Origin: Actinernus sp. WN-2022 | Lineage: Eukaryota; Cnidaria; Anthozoa; Actiniaria; Actinernidae | DNA length: 64,000 nucleotides | Reading direction: 5' to 3' | Assembly (NCBI GenBank): GCA_030867875.1 | Contig: JAOWCC010001589.1 | Span: 83,103,537-83,167,536, forward strand | Shown here: in pieces, positions 54,476-64,000 of the stretch | How positions within the stretch are numbered: position 1 is the first letter of the stretch | Layout of the letters: each line of letters opens with the position of its first letter | Position numbers and translations under genes: made by a program | Notes under the pieces: generated by a model | Told to the model about the DNA's origin: nothing | Databases searched by the model: none | What the model saw: only the letters and a program-made list of their open reading frames with translations

Positions 54476-55185
54476 TTAAAGTGCCAATAACCCCCAAAAA
54501 CATATTTTTGACGTCTATTCTGTATAGCGCCCTGACAAAGAATTCGAAAAAATAAAAGTGAAAAAACTAAACTTCGACGATTTTACTGGCGTCAAAGTTA
54601 GCGAAAACATCCCTTTTGGGCTTCCTGTTTCCAGTTGGAAGTCAGCGCGAGTCTTGGTGAGGGCCTGGAATTATGACGTCAATCGGGCGCATTTTACTAC
54701 AACTACCAGAATCCTTTGCACGGTTTCTTTTGTTCCTTTAATTTAGACTATTGTCTTGGTATTCTCAAAGGAGTTGGAAAATCTGAATAAGAAAAAGAAT
54801 TCAAAAAGGAAAAACGTCCTATTATATTCTAATCAATAGGAAATAAACTCCATCACAAGAAAGAGCACAACGAAATTAGTAAATTTACCAAGTTTGGTGA
54901 TATTTCATTGGATATTTATCATGTGGTGAGCTTGCAAGAGTCGCAGAAATAAGAGACGTTTGTATGGGATTGAACGAACGCCTGACTACATACACGTCAC
55001 AGGCCACTGGTCTCCAGGCTCCCAAAGGGAATAGAAAACTGACGGCCACATGTTCTGGTTCTCAACTTTGAAACGCCGTAAAAAAAATCCTGTTGAGTTT
55101 TAGCCTCCTATTTTTGCCTTAAGTTCTAAATAATGGTTTAAAGTTTCAATTAAAAAAAAAATATTGGGGGTTATAGGCACTTTAA
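54476..55185. mobile_element. MITE with TTAAAGTGCC termini, second member
   Basis: Left TTAAAGTGCCAATAACCCCC, right GGGGGTTATAGGCACTTTAA; about 22-bp inverted ends with TTAA at both edges. Same termini as 39364-39715 but a different interior. No conserved ORF inside. Confidence 0.75.
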
Positions 55186-56337
55186 CCGTCAAGCCACGTG
55201 CGTTTGGGAGCGCCAGACACTTTCGTAAACATATATTCTAAAATGTGAGAAATTTCCATTCAAAGCCCGTATAACTCCAGTCAGCCCTAGAAAAACTCAT
55301 TTTTTTTTTCCATTTCCGTCAAAGAAACCTTCGGATTCAGCAACATAATGGCTACGAATGGGACAAAACTTCGCTCACGTTTTGGTCGTGACTCGTGGTG
55401 CATGGTGTTTAGAGACTTGAAAACTCGTAGGTGCTTTTTGTAGAATGTTACTTTCATTTCATCCCGCAACATCACTACAGATCGAAAGCTCCTACGTAGG
55501 TACCTCCATAAAATGTTTCCGAGCTTTCTCTTTACGGAAAATTAAATATTTATGTACTTGTACTCACGGATCTTGCCTGGCTGGCTGGCTAGCTTTCGAC
55601 CCCCGCGTATTACAATCATCGAAACTGCTCTCACAAATTTTAGGGTGTTATAATCACTTGCTGTCACAATCTGTAGGAGAATCAATTGCACAGAATTCCG
55701 AATGAAGAAAAACGATGAAAGATTGAACGATTTATCCACAACAACAACTCATCCAGTGGTTTTGCTCATAGCGGCCTTGGCCTTGGGAGAAAAAAATCAC
55801 GTCCTGCAGACTGCAGTTGACGTAACGATGGCAATGTAAAAAAAAAACCGCGAGCTGATTGGTTGACGGCCCCGGAAGTCGATAAAATGTCACATGGCCG
55901 CCACGTGAACAGTGCAATCGGATTGGTTTGGCGGTTGGCGGCGACTTCCGGGTCTACACAAAAAATAAAAAATATAAAAGACTTGCGAAACTTGACTCGG
56001 GCGGCCAAAGGCCTGGCCCGAGTAATTATGATACGCCTTATTAGATATTCAGCCAAGCGCTTGTGATTGGCTGCTAGGGAATCCTTCTGGGAATACATCA
56101 TTCCCATGCTGGCTCTTGGACCTGTCAATTATTGTCATCTATATCGTCATGGGACTAACTGAAATCCCAAAGCTCGTTAAGAGATTTCAATAGACCTTGG
56201 GTAAATAGCTAAATCGGTAAAAGGATAGGGTGATAGAGTGGAATGGTTAGGAAACTCAGGGACCTTCTTTGTTATATGTCTTTGTTAGCTTTTTTCAACC
56301 ACTACCGTGCATAAAACACAATAGAAATTCCAACATG
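55186..56337. other. Intronic DNA, no exon recognised
   Basis: A 120-codon minus-strand ORF (55766-56128) has no recognisable content. The missing second exon of the ependymin-related gene could lie here or elsewhere between 46323 and 59591. I could not find it. Confidence 0.35.
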
Positions 56338-57594
56338 TTAATCATCATCATAATCATCATCAACATAATCTTTATTTTAACACGGAGTCACTTTACAAAT
56401 ATGGTCTTCCAGAGAGCCGTGAGTTAAGCTTAATTACAATACTAAATGAAATAAAAAGTAAAATTTACATAAGAATCATTATAATTATTACTATGTATAC
56501 ATTCAAAACCTACTACTATTAGTCCTACAATAAATTTCCTACAATAAATTTCCTAGAATAACTTAATTTACAGTAATTTATCAAATATTGTCTTATTTAA
56601 TAGGCGTGATTTAAAACCATTTAGACTAGTTTGATCTCTTGCTTCCACAGGGATTTTATTCCAGAGGACAGACCCCCTGTAGTGAAGGCCACATTTTGCT
56701 GCTTCTGACTTAGGTCTTGGAATATGCAAGTTAATTTCAGAATTTCTCAGATTGTAGGAGTGGACATTAGAAGTATTATTAAAAATATTTCTCAGATATA
56801 ATGGGGAAAGATTGTTGTGGATTTTATACATTAATATAGCAAGTTGTCTAGTTCTCCTATGTTCCAGTTTTCCCCAGCCTAGCTCATCCAATAAGTCACT
56901 AGATCGTGTTTCGTAATTTGAGAGCGTAATAATCCTTGCTGCTCTGTTATGTAGTTGTTGGAGTCTATTAGATAGTCCTTTGCCAATATTTCCTAAAAAC
57001 AGAGCTACAATGATCAAAGTATGGTAAAATCAATGCCTTGTACATGCTTAATCGAGTTTCAAAAGGTATAGTAGGACCTATACGCTTTAAAACTGCAAGA
57101 CCCGCAGATATTTTCTTTGAAACTGCATCAATATGCGAGTCCCAGATTAGGTTTTCATCTATAAGGAGTCCAAGGGATTTATAGACTACCTCCCTTTTTA
57201 GCGGAATATTGTTTATCTCAACTTTAAAGTTATTTTGTACTTGAGAAAGTTTAGAATGACTCCCTATTAGCATGTATTTAGTTTTCTTAATATTTAGTGT
57301 TAATTTATTTGCTTGTAACCATGATTGAATAATGTTCATATCATGATTCATTTGAAGTTGGAGGAGATTAGGATCCTCAGCTGTGGTGGTTAAGGTGGTA
57401 TCATCAGCATATATTCTTGTTTTAGGGAACAAATTACAAGACGGGAGATCATTAATATATAGGATAAATAATAGAGGACCTAATATTGATCGCTGTGGGA
57501 TTCCATAGCTCAAGGTACAATAATCTGATAACACTCCATCAACTAAGGTTTTCTGCTTGCGTTCAGTGAGATAGGATCTAAATCTAATCAATCA
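56338..57594 (-). pseudogene. L2/CR1-type LINE, RT to 3' end
   Basis: Minus strand: RFRSYLTERKQKTLVDG, GIPQRSILGPLLFILYINDL, RIYADDTTLT (motif C), WLQANKLTLNIKKTKYMLI, SLGLLIDENLIWDSHIDAVS, then after one frameshift near 56990 RLQQLHNRAARIITLSN and GSVLWNKIPVEARDQTSLNG. It ends in AATAAAGATTATGTTGATGA and GAT-rich repeats, a usual LINE 3' end. Only one frameshift is seen across 340 codons, so this is a fairly young 5'-truncated insertion. Confidence 0.9.
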
Positions 57595-58356
57595 GCCAAT
57601 AGAAACGTGTGAGTTCAGTCGTTCAGGGAACGCTAATGAACTATGATCGTGCACAATCTTTTGTCTTACCCCTTGCAACCTAAATCGCAGCGCCTTTGTT
57701 AGCCCTTTTGAAGTTTGCCGGGTTTCCTAACCATTCCACTCTATTAACTATGGTAAAAGTAAAAAATCACCGCAAAATCAATCCCTAAGAAGAGCTGCGG
57801 ACTATGTACTAGGTTATAAGTTTTGCGGCGCGAAGTTTGCAAACCTATTTCGTTTGCGTTCGACGTTTGACTTATGTCAAAATTAAAATGGAGTATCATG
57901 TCTGCATTAGAGCTTATTCGAAAAGCCTAAGTGAAATTCAAAAAGATTTATTTTAGTGCCGTAGTTGTGAAACTAGTTAAATAACAGTGAACCTCAGCAT
58001 TGTTCGCACGAGCTATCCGAGCGAAAGATTTCAAACTCCATACAAGCTAGTAAAAGTGTTTTAAACTCTTGAAACTAGCTGCATCAGCGCCGCGAGCAAA
58101 AGATTTTGAACTCTAGAGAGAAGCTACACGCCACCGCGCACTGTTTGCTTGCTTTGCCTCCCTTGCAGTCGCTATCGAGTTGAAATGATTCGCGAGATCG
58201 GTGTTTACACGGCACGAGTATGGACCAGTATGTTGTGAACAGAGTCGAAAGTGGATTTATTTTAGACATCTTTCAGTTGCATTTAAATTTTGCTAACAGT
58301 GCCCGCGCCACATGGAAAATTCAATAGGTAATTAGAGGCACTGTGCCCAGTAGAGA
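57595..58356. other. Intronic DNA with inverted flank of LINE
   Basis: TTTCCTAACCATTCCACTCTAT at 57723-57744 is the inverse of 56233-56255, so a 23-bp inverted pair encloses the LINE at 56338-57594. No gene recognised. Confidence 0.4.
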
Positions 58357-58741
58357 GGTTTGGCTTCGCGTCTTTGTATATTTAGTCAATTGCCGGCTTG
58401 GATCCAAATATCAGTTAATTATGTGTTTTTAGTTTGGTACCTCTAAGGGTAAAAATAAGGCTACACCCACAGAACGAGATTCTGGTTCCTTTTCGGGGTG
58501 TTGCCAGACCGAACATGTAGACGAGGCAAGACTGGCGAGCGGACTTGCGAGCATCGAAGGAAAAGAAACCAACTCAACATTTTGTGAAAATTTTAGACGA
58601 GCCTCGTATCTGTATGCTGGTCCTTTTAACATTTCCGACGAGCATCCCCGTAACTTGTAACCCCCTCCCGGGCTTCCATCTTGGTAAAAATTAACTGCAC
58701 ATCTGAGAAATTTATAATTACGAGTACCAAGCTAGTATTAA

Positions 58742-59202
58742 GTAAATGGTCCAGATAAGAACTGTAGTGTCTACGGCAAGGAATGTTAAAAGGTGTTAAT
58801 TTTCTATTATTCTTTCTCGTAATTTCATTGGTTGATAGTTATAAATTCAATAGAAATCCATCGAAATAATGCATTTTCATTCTATATTTTTTTGTGGTTT
58901 GAATTTATTTTTGATCAAACTAACTATGGTTTAATTTCGAAGAATACGTGTGTGGGGAAAGTTCTCAAATTTGCGATTGAAAAATCCTTTGTTTTCTCTA
59001 TATCCGATTGGCTGGATGGTGGCTTCTCTGCATTTTCTCAGATAAGTGCCAATAGCATAACAAATATTTTATTTTCGAGATGTGGTTTGGACTGTAGATA
59101 CCTCCTAAATAACTTAATGCATATTCAAGCAAAATCGTATGTGGGGGAGGCTCATTGCCGCAGAACAATGGATTCTACTACAGTTCTTATCTGGACCATT
59201 AC
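58742..59202. mobile_element. 461-bp MITE at TTAA, with empty site in copy 1
   Basis: Ends GTAAATGGTCCAGATAAGAA (to CTGTAGT) and the inverse AGTTCTTATCTGGACCATTA, about 26 bp. TTAA lies at both sides (58738-58741, 59203-59206), and copy 1 has one TTAA at 2533-2536 in the uninterrupted sequence. TTAA targeting is typical of piggyBac and Kolobok types. A 124-codon ORF inside shows no known protein. It lies between exon 1 and the rest of the gene. Confidence 0.85.
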
Positions 59203-59591
59203 TTAAAAATCCTTTTCGCTTCATATTGGACAAACGATACAAAATCAAAGTTTGTAACAAAGTACTAGCTATAGACAAAGTGCAGTCAAACTGGAGAACT
59301 CAGGAATATTGATATTCAATCGTTCGCTCTTTTTCTCATCTGAAAGAGGAGAACATACGGCATTACATTGATCGGAGGCGGCATCGCTGGGAAGCATTAA
59401 GCGTCGCTTAAAAGCAACACTGATTAGAAACTAATCGCCAAATACGGCATTCCAATTTCCACTCAACTTACCAAGCCAATATGTCCAGTAAACTGCTTTG
59501 GTGAGGCTGTGGCATTAGGATAATTAAAAAAAGTATGAGATAGAAAATAATCATGCACAACTTTCTAAACGTTCTCGTAATGTGGACTTAC

Positions 59592-59664
59592 TACATGGCC
59601 CCTCTCTCACGGAACGCGCATCGGTTAGCGCTACAAGCAACACGAGTCCTGCCAACAGCTTCAT
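59592..59664 (-). CDS. Signal-peptide first exon, ependymin-related protein (copy 2)
   Basis: Same 73-base exon as 2898-2970: ATG (59662-59664), MKLLAGLVLLVALTDA, RSVREGPC, then donor GTAAGT. It leaves in phase 1. It lies upstream, on the same strand, of the ependymin-family exons at 46322, 45733 and 42104, so I assign it as exon 1 of that gene. The protein would be secreted after removal of about 16-18 residues. The intervening intron DNA is at least 13 kb and is mostly transposons. Confidence 0.6.
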
Positions 59665-59739
59665 GATCAGTTTTCAGATAAGAGATGCAGAATGTTCAGT
59701 TATTACATTGAACGCAACGAGATTAGCTGATAACGACTG

Positions 59740-59748
59740 CTTTTTAAA
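59740..59748 (-). promoter_or_regulatory. Altered TATA box (copy 2)
   Basis: Reads TTTAAAAAG on the minus strand where copy 1 has TATAAAAAG; same distance to the ATG (about 76 bases). Confidence 0.45.
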
Positions 59749-60031
59749 GCTGTTCTGTCTTTAATTAAAAACATTATATTTGTTCACTTGATTCAATAAA
59801 CATCTTTGATTAATTTAATTTTTTATGTTCTATTTTTGGGACTATTTCTTATTTACTAATAGAAAACAATGTACAATAGCAATCACATCCAGGGGCCACT
59901 TTAATAAGACTTGTCAGGAGCCGAGGTTCACGACAAACATATTGGGTACGGTCGTGTAAATGGAAATGTTCTGGGTACTGATGTGCCCGAAAACCTAGGG
60001 TGCTGAGAGCACGTGAAAACGTAGTCTCTGC

Positions 60032-61150
60032 CCGCCTGTTAGGAGTGCCGTGCCCAAGTTAGGAGTGCCGTGACCAAGTTAGGAGTGCCGTGCTCAAGTT
60101 AGGAGTGCCGTGCTCAAGATAGGAGTGCCGGGCTCAAGTTAGGAGTGCCGTGCTCAAGTTAGGAGTGCCGTGCCCAAGTTAGGAGTGCCGTGCCCAAGTT
60201 AGGAGTGCCGTGCCCAAGTTAGGAGTGCCGTGCTCAAGTTAGGAGTGCCGTGCCCAAGTTAGGAGTGCCGTGCTCAAGTTAGGAGTGCCGTGCCCAAGTT
60301 AGGAGTGCCGTGCTCAAGTTAGGAGTGCCGTGCTCAAGTTAGGAGTGCCGTGCCCAAGTTAGGAGTGCCGTGCCCAAGTTAGGAGTGCCGTGCTCAAGTT
60401 AGGAGTGCCGTGCTCAAGTTAGGAGTGCCGTGCTCAAGCTAGGAGTGCCGTGCTCAAGTTAGGAGTGCCGTGCTCAAGTTAGGAGTGCCGTGCCCAAGTT
60501 AGGAGTGCCGTGCTCAAGTTAGGAGTGCCGTGCTCAAGATAGGAGTGCCGGGCTCAAGTTAGGAGTGCCGTGCTCAAGTTAGGAGTGCCGTGCCCAAGTT
60601 AGGAGTGCCGTGCCCAAGTTAGGAGTGCCGTGCCCAAGTTAGGAGTGCCGTGCCCAAGTTAGGAGTGCCGTGCCCAAGTTAGGAGTGCCGTGCTCAAGTT
60701 AGGAGTGCCGTGCTCAAGATAGGAGTGCCGGGCTCAAGTTAGGAGTGCCGTGCTCAAGTTAGGAGTGCCGTGCTCAAGTTAGGTGTGCCGTGCTCAAGTT
60801 AGGAGTGCCGTGCCCAAGTTAGGAGTGCCGTGCCCAAGTTAGGAGTGCCGTGCCCAAGTTAGGAGTGCCGTGCTCAAGTTAGGAGTGCCGTGCTCAAGAT
60901 AGGAGTGCCGGGCTCAAGTTAGGAGTGCCGTGCTCAAGTTAGGAGTGCCGTGCTCAAGTTAGGAGTGCCGTGCTCAAGTTAGGTGTGCCGTGCTCAAGTT
61001 AGGAGTGCCGGGCTCAAGTTAGGAGTGCCGTGCTCAAGTTAGGAGTGCCGTGCTCAAGTTAGGAGTGCCGTGCTCAAGTTAGGAGTGCCGTGCTCAAGTT
61101 AGGAATGCCGGGCTCAAGATAGGAGTGCCGTGCTCAAGTTAGGAGTGCCG
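60032..61150. repeat. 20-bp minisatellite, about 56 units (copy 2)
   Basis: Units TAGGAGTGCCGTGCTCAAGT. A marked variant pair (CTCAAGAT then GCCGGGCTC) recurs near 60118, 60538, 60718 and 60898, that is at 180-base steps in the last three. This shows nine-unit higher-order amplification. It starts about 370 bases upstream of the exon-1 ATG. Confidence 0.95.
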
Positions 61151-61446
61151 TACCCAAAATGCTTGTCGTATAAACCGGGCAAACGTTTATCGACCATTGT
61201 TTCTATGTCAATGACCATGCAGGCTTGTAAAATACAAATGCAAGAAGTTTTTATTGAACTCTGGACGTAAGTCCAAGAACAAGTTAACTCTTCAAAGGTT
61301 TACCAGCAAAACCTCTTGCCGATAAGCAGAAGCACTGTACACCTGCTTTATTTTATTTTATCATTAATTTTTATTTACACCAATTGAGCAAGAGCCCTGC
61401 GAGGCTTGTCTACTAGGTCAGCGATTAGTGATAGGCTATTGATCGA

Positions 61447-61773
61447 CACACAGCGCTCAAATGTCTACGCATGCGTCAAAAGTCTTGCAACAACAACATA
61501 TTCCAAAACAAATTCAAAGCGAGCCGGCGGCCGTCACTGTTCACACACCCGTTTTCAAACCTTGAGAACGTTTTTGGTAAATTACGAGGCAATTTGGTAA
61601 ACTCACAGTTTGAAATTTGTTCAATTTCCCGTCGACTGTGAAAATAAAAAGCTTAACTTTCAGGTATTTTTCTTAACTTTTGGGGGTAGGAGTTCACTGT
61701 AATATGTTTTAAGGTAAATTTGCGCGGGAAATTCGCGCGGCCGCCAGCCAGACTGACGTTTGACCGCTGTGTG
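61447..61773. mobile_element. 327-bp MITE with 9-bp target duplication, empty site in copy 1
   Basis: Ends CACACAGCGCTCAAATGTC and, inverted, CACACAGCGGTCAAACGTC. ATTGATCGA flanks both sides (61438-61446, 61774-61782). Copy 1 has a single ATTGATCGA at 3786-3794 in otherwise matching DNA. A 9-bp duplication fits a Mutator-like element. Confidence 0.85.
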
Positions 61774-61905
61774 ATTGATCGAACCGAGGTGTTGATAAAA
61801 ATAATTGAATAGAAAATTACAATCATATGGATTAGAAAATATAGATTCTATAGAAAATGTATAATCTTATACAATCACAAGCATCGAGCTCGAGGAAATA
61901 AATAA

Positions 61906-62512
61906 AATACAAAATATACAATAATACACATAAACATATCAGGCATATACATATTATTATAAATTACATACAAGAGATGTGCTAAGGTAAACTAGGCATC
62001 AGTACAAGCATGCACAACTGGTTAGAAATATTAAAGATGGCTAGCAATGACTGATGAAACATTTGGGCGGCGGCAGAGAGGGAGATAACGCCACGAGCGA
62101 ACATCGTCAGGATTAAAGAGGGCTTTTCCCTGTTTGTCTTTTGTTGTGCCGTTCTTGGATCTCCCCCCCCCCCCTAGAAAAACATCCACACATACTCATA
62201 TAATTCACATTTCTACATCAAGAAAATAAAGATTTTTTGTAAAAAAAGAAACAATAATTTAAACGCTGTTTCATTCCATTGCGTTTGAAGTAACGGTATA
62301 ACAAATGATAGAGTTTCAGCTAAAAATTCTTGGAATATTTGATATTTTGTTCTTCAATCTTTTTTTATAATGATAAAGTGTCCGAAGACTACGGCAATGC
62401 TGATCAAATACGACGCTTGTCGAGGTTTATACGATATTTCGGCTGGCCAGGACCACCCTTTTACAGTGGAGGTCACAAATGGATACAAGGCTTATATAAA
62501 TTGTTAATTACG
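61906..62512. mobile_element. Insertion of about 0.6 kb absent from copy 1
   Basis: Copy 1 runs from GAGGAAATAAAT directly to GCGTAACTATGAGCGG. Copy 2 has about 600 extra bases here, starting AAAATACAAAATATACAATA. No clear terminal repeats or protein; a C-run lies at 62163-62174. Its type is unknown. Confidence 0.5.
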
Positions 62513-62649
62513 TAACTATGAGCGGAAAGTACAAAATCGATGACATGTTTTATACGATAGTAACACATGAAAGGAAATTACGAAATAGGTTTGAAAAGAT
62601 TGTGCAGATACGAACAACAGTCGCTAACCGACAATAAAGGTCAAACGGT

Positions 62650-62921
62650 GAAAGAGTTTTAGCTTTAATCGTTTACAACCGAGGGTTTTAGCTTTAATCG
62701 TTTACAACCGAGGGTTTTAGCTTTAATCGTTTACAACCGAGGGTTTTTGTCTTTAATCGTTTACAACCGAGGGTTTTTGTCTTTAATCGTTTACAACCGA
62801 GGGGTTTTGTCTTTAATCGTTTACAACCGAGGGGTTTTGTCTTTAATCGTTTACAACCGAGGGTTTTTGTCTTTAATCGTTTACAACCGAGGGTTTTTGT
62901 CTTTAATCGTTTACAACCGAT
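62650..62921. repeat. 30-bp satellite, about 9 units (copy 2)
   Basis: Same unit as 4081-4525. The first three units have TTTTAGCTTTAATCG where later ones have TTTTGTCTTTAATCG. Confidence 0.95.
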
Positions 62922-62981
62922 TGCAGTGCTACGTGCATAGGAGATGTTTCAAGTTTTTTTAGACAATCATTCAACATAATC

Positions 62982-63416
62982 AGATACAGATACAGATATT
63001 TTTATTAGCTCCTTGTACAGCAGATAGTACATTAGAATGTAGTGCTAATAAAAGATAATTGTATTACAGGCTATAAGATTGAGTATTGCTATAATTTTTA
63101 CAAATCATGTTTTCAGTATACCTTAATATATAGTTGCTTAGTTAAAGATATGACGAGATTAGAATCTATTATTGTAAAATTATTATTTCTTCTCTTCTTT
63201 TGAAACAGTCATAAACGTACATTTAGCTGATACTTTTTGTAGTGTTTTTGGTGGGTTGATTATTGTGAAAAATAGTTTTTTGTCCATCGTAGTCTCAAGA
63301 CATTTTTTGGTCTGTCTTATTGTTATAAATAAGGCTTCTCTTAATTCGTTATACATTGGGCATTTTGTCAGGAAGTGCATTTCGTCTTCGATATCGTTTT
63401 GACATTTCGCGCAAAT
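62982..63416 (-). mobile_element. 5'-truncated LINE 3' end
   Basis: Minus strand: ICAKCQNDIEDEMHFLTKC, YNELREALFI, a zinc-like LINE C-terminus, then a 3' UTR with AATAAAA and a tail of ATCTGTATCTG units at 62982-62998. It is absent from copy 1. Its 5' joint falls in GCGCAAAT, which also occurs in the copy-1 target. Confidence 0.8.
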
Positions 63417-63818
63417 CCCCCCCACCTCCCCCCCCCCGGGGGGGGGACTCCCATATAAAAGGGGTAGGGAAGCTCGTCGAACATTTTCGATTTGACCACT
63501 AAGAGGTACTAAACTGGACATGGCTCAAGATTATTTTGACCCCTAAAAGTACCGATAAAACATGCCAACATTTTAAACTTTCGATGCCTTTTATTGCTAT
63601 GAACATGTTGTATCATCAAGCACATTCTTCCTTGTTGTTTTCAAAAGCGCTGTCATTCTCTAGCATTCGGTGACACCCGACCCCTAAAAGCTTTACTTAG
63701 AAGTGTCTGTCTTTGATCGTGGATACCCTAAGTGGTACCAAACTCCTGATTTTGACCCCTAAAAGGTACGCCGGACGAGCATCCATGTACCCTCACATAA
63801 GGAAGTCCAACCCCCGGG
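63417..63818. mobile_element. MITE with GACCCCTAAAAGGTAC repeats, second member
   Basis: Same family as 21192-21501: C/G-run ends, GACTCCCATATAAAAGGGG, internal GACCCCTAAAAG units and the GACGAGCATCCATGTACCC right arm. AAAT on both sides (63413-63416, 63819-63822) may be the target duplication. It joins the LINE fragment to block sequence shared with copy 1. Confidence 0.8.
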
Positions 63819-64000
63819 AAATGTTCGCCACTTCTGGTCGGCAAGGCATGTTGGCGAAGTCTGTAGTGAGCCTGGTTACAAAGCATGTCGAATGATTATT
63901 GTGTCGAATGTCTATGTCGAATGATTGCTCTAAACACGTAACACTGAAATCGGTCGTAATAAATCGTTTCTTTCACTGCTGTATAAACATTTACACACAG

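Larger units (their letters stand above)
58357..64000. repeat. Paralogous block, copy 2 (5' region of ependymin-related gene)
   Basis: Collinear with 2143-4840 from GGTTTGGCTTCGCGTC onward to the window end (TAAACATTTACACACAG, matching 4824-4840). Relative to copy 1 it carries two MITEs, a fivefold larger 20-bp array, a 0.6-kb replacement, a LINE fragment and another MITE, and a smaller 30-bp array. Confidence 0.85.

Noticed and set aside
58832..59206. 124-codon ORF inside the TTAA MITE as a transposase
   Set aside because: No DDE motif or known family, and it ends in the terminal inverted repeat; too short for a transposase.
62747..62962. 71-codon ORF over the second 30-bp array
   Set aside because: Same satellite artefact as at 4232.

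Overview
The window reads as nuclear DNA of an animal, most likely a cnidarian such as a coral or sea anemone. The case rests on the AT-rich, intron-bearing, very repeat-dense sequence, on its mix of CR1/L2-type LINEs, Penelope-like elements, a Gypsy-type LTR element and many foldback MITEs, and on short spliced exons of a secreted ependymin-related protein. Nothing looks bacterial: there are no operons, no ribosome binding sites and no long host ORFs. The genus cannot be named from sequence alone.

The only host gene I can support lies on the minus strand. A signal-peptide exon with a strong GTAAGT donor occurs twice, at 2898-2970 and 59592-59664. Each copy sits in a paralogous block (2143-4840 and 58357-64000, direct orientation). 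Downstream of the second copy, three exons (46188-46322, 45562-45733, 42017-42104) splice in compatible phases into an ependymin-related secreted protein. The gene therefore spans at least 42.0-59.7 kb, with introns full of transposons. A tandem paralogue starts at 2.9 kb and runs off the left edge. One internal exon (after exon 1) and the last exon were not found.

Layout by region. 0-5 kb: LINE remnant, then the first paralogous block with a 20-bp and a 30-bp tandem array. 5-11 kb: MITEs, an interrupted L2/CR1 LINE and an AT-rich minisatellite. 11-14.8 kb: a decayed Gypsy element fused to the N-terminal half of a large gene family. 15-23 kb: AT-rich DNA with MITEs and a dispersed repeat. 23.5-26 kb: the C-terminal half of the same large gene family, carrying a FEN1/XPG-like nuclease fold and a CXC zinc domain. 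27-31 kb: a G-rich inverted-repeat element and an L1/Tx1-like fragment. 32.6-38.8 kb: an apparently intact non-LTR retrotransposon (ORF1 with an SGNH esterase; ORF2 with endonuclease and reverse transcriptase). 39-41 kb: adjacent nested MITEs. 42-59.7 kb: the ependymin-related gene, with LINE, Penelope, SINE and MITE insertions in its introns. 59.7-64 kb: its upstream region, with greatly expanded minisatellites and several MITE/LINE insertions.

The most notable items are the multicopy nuclease-plus-CXC family, which looks like an undescribed mobile or selfish gene; the inverted repeat bracketing ORF1 of the intact LINE; and the paralogous block pair. That pair supplies empty sites for two MITEs and shows a promoter-proximal minisatellite growing from about 11 to about 56 units.
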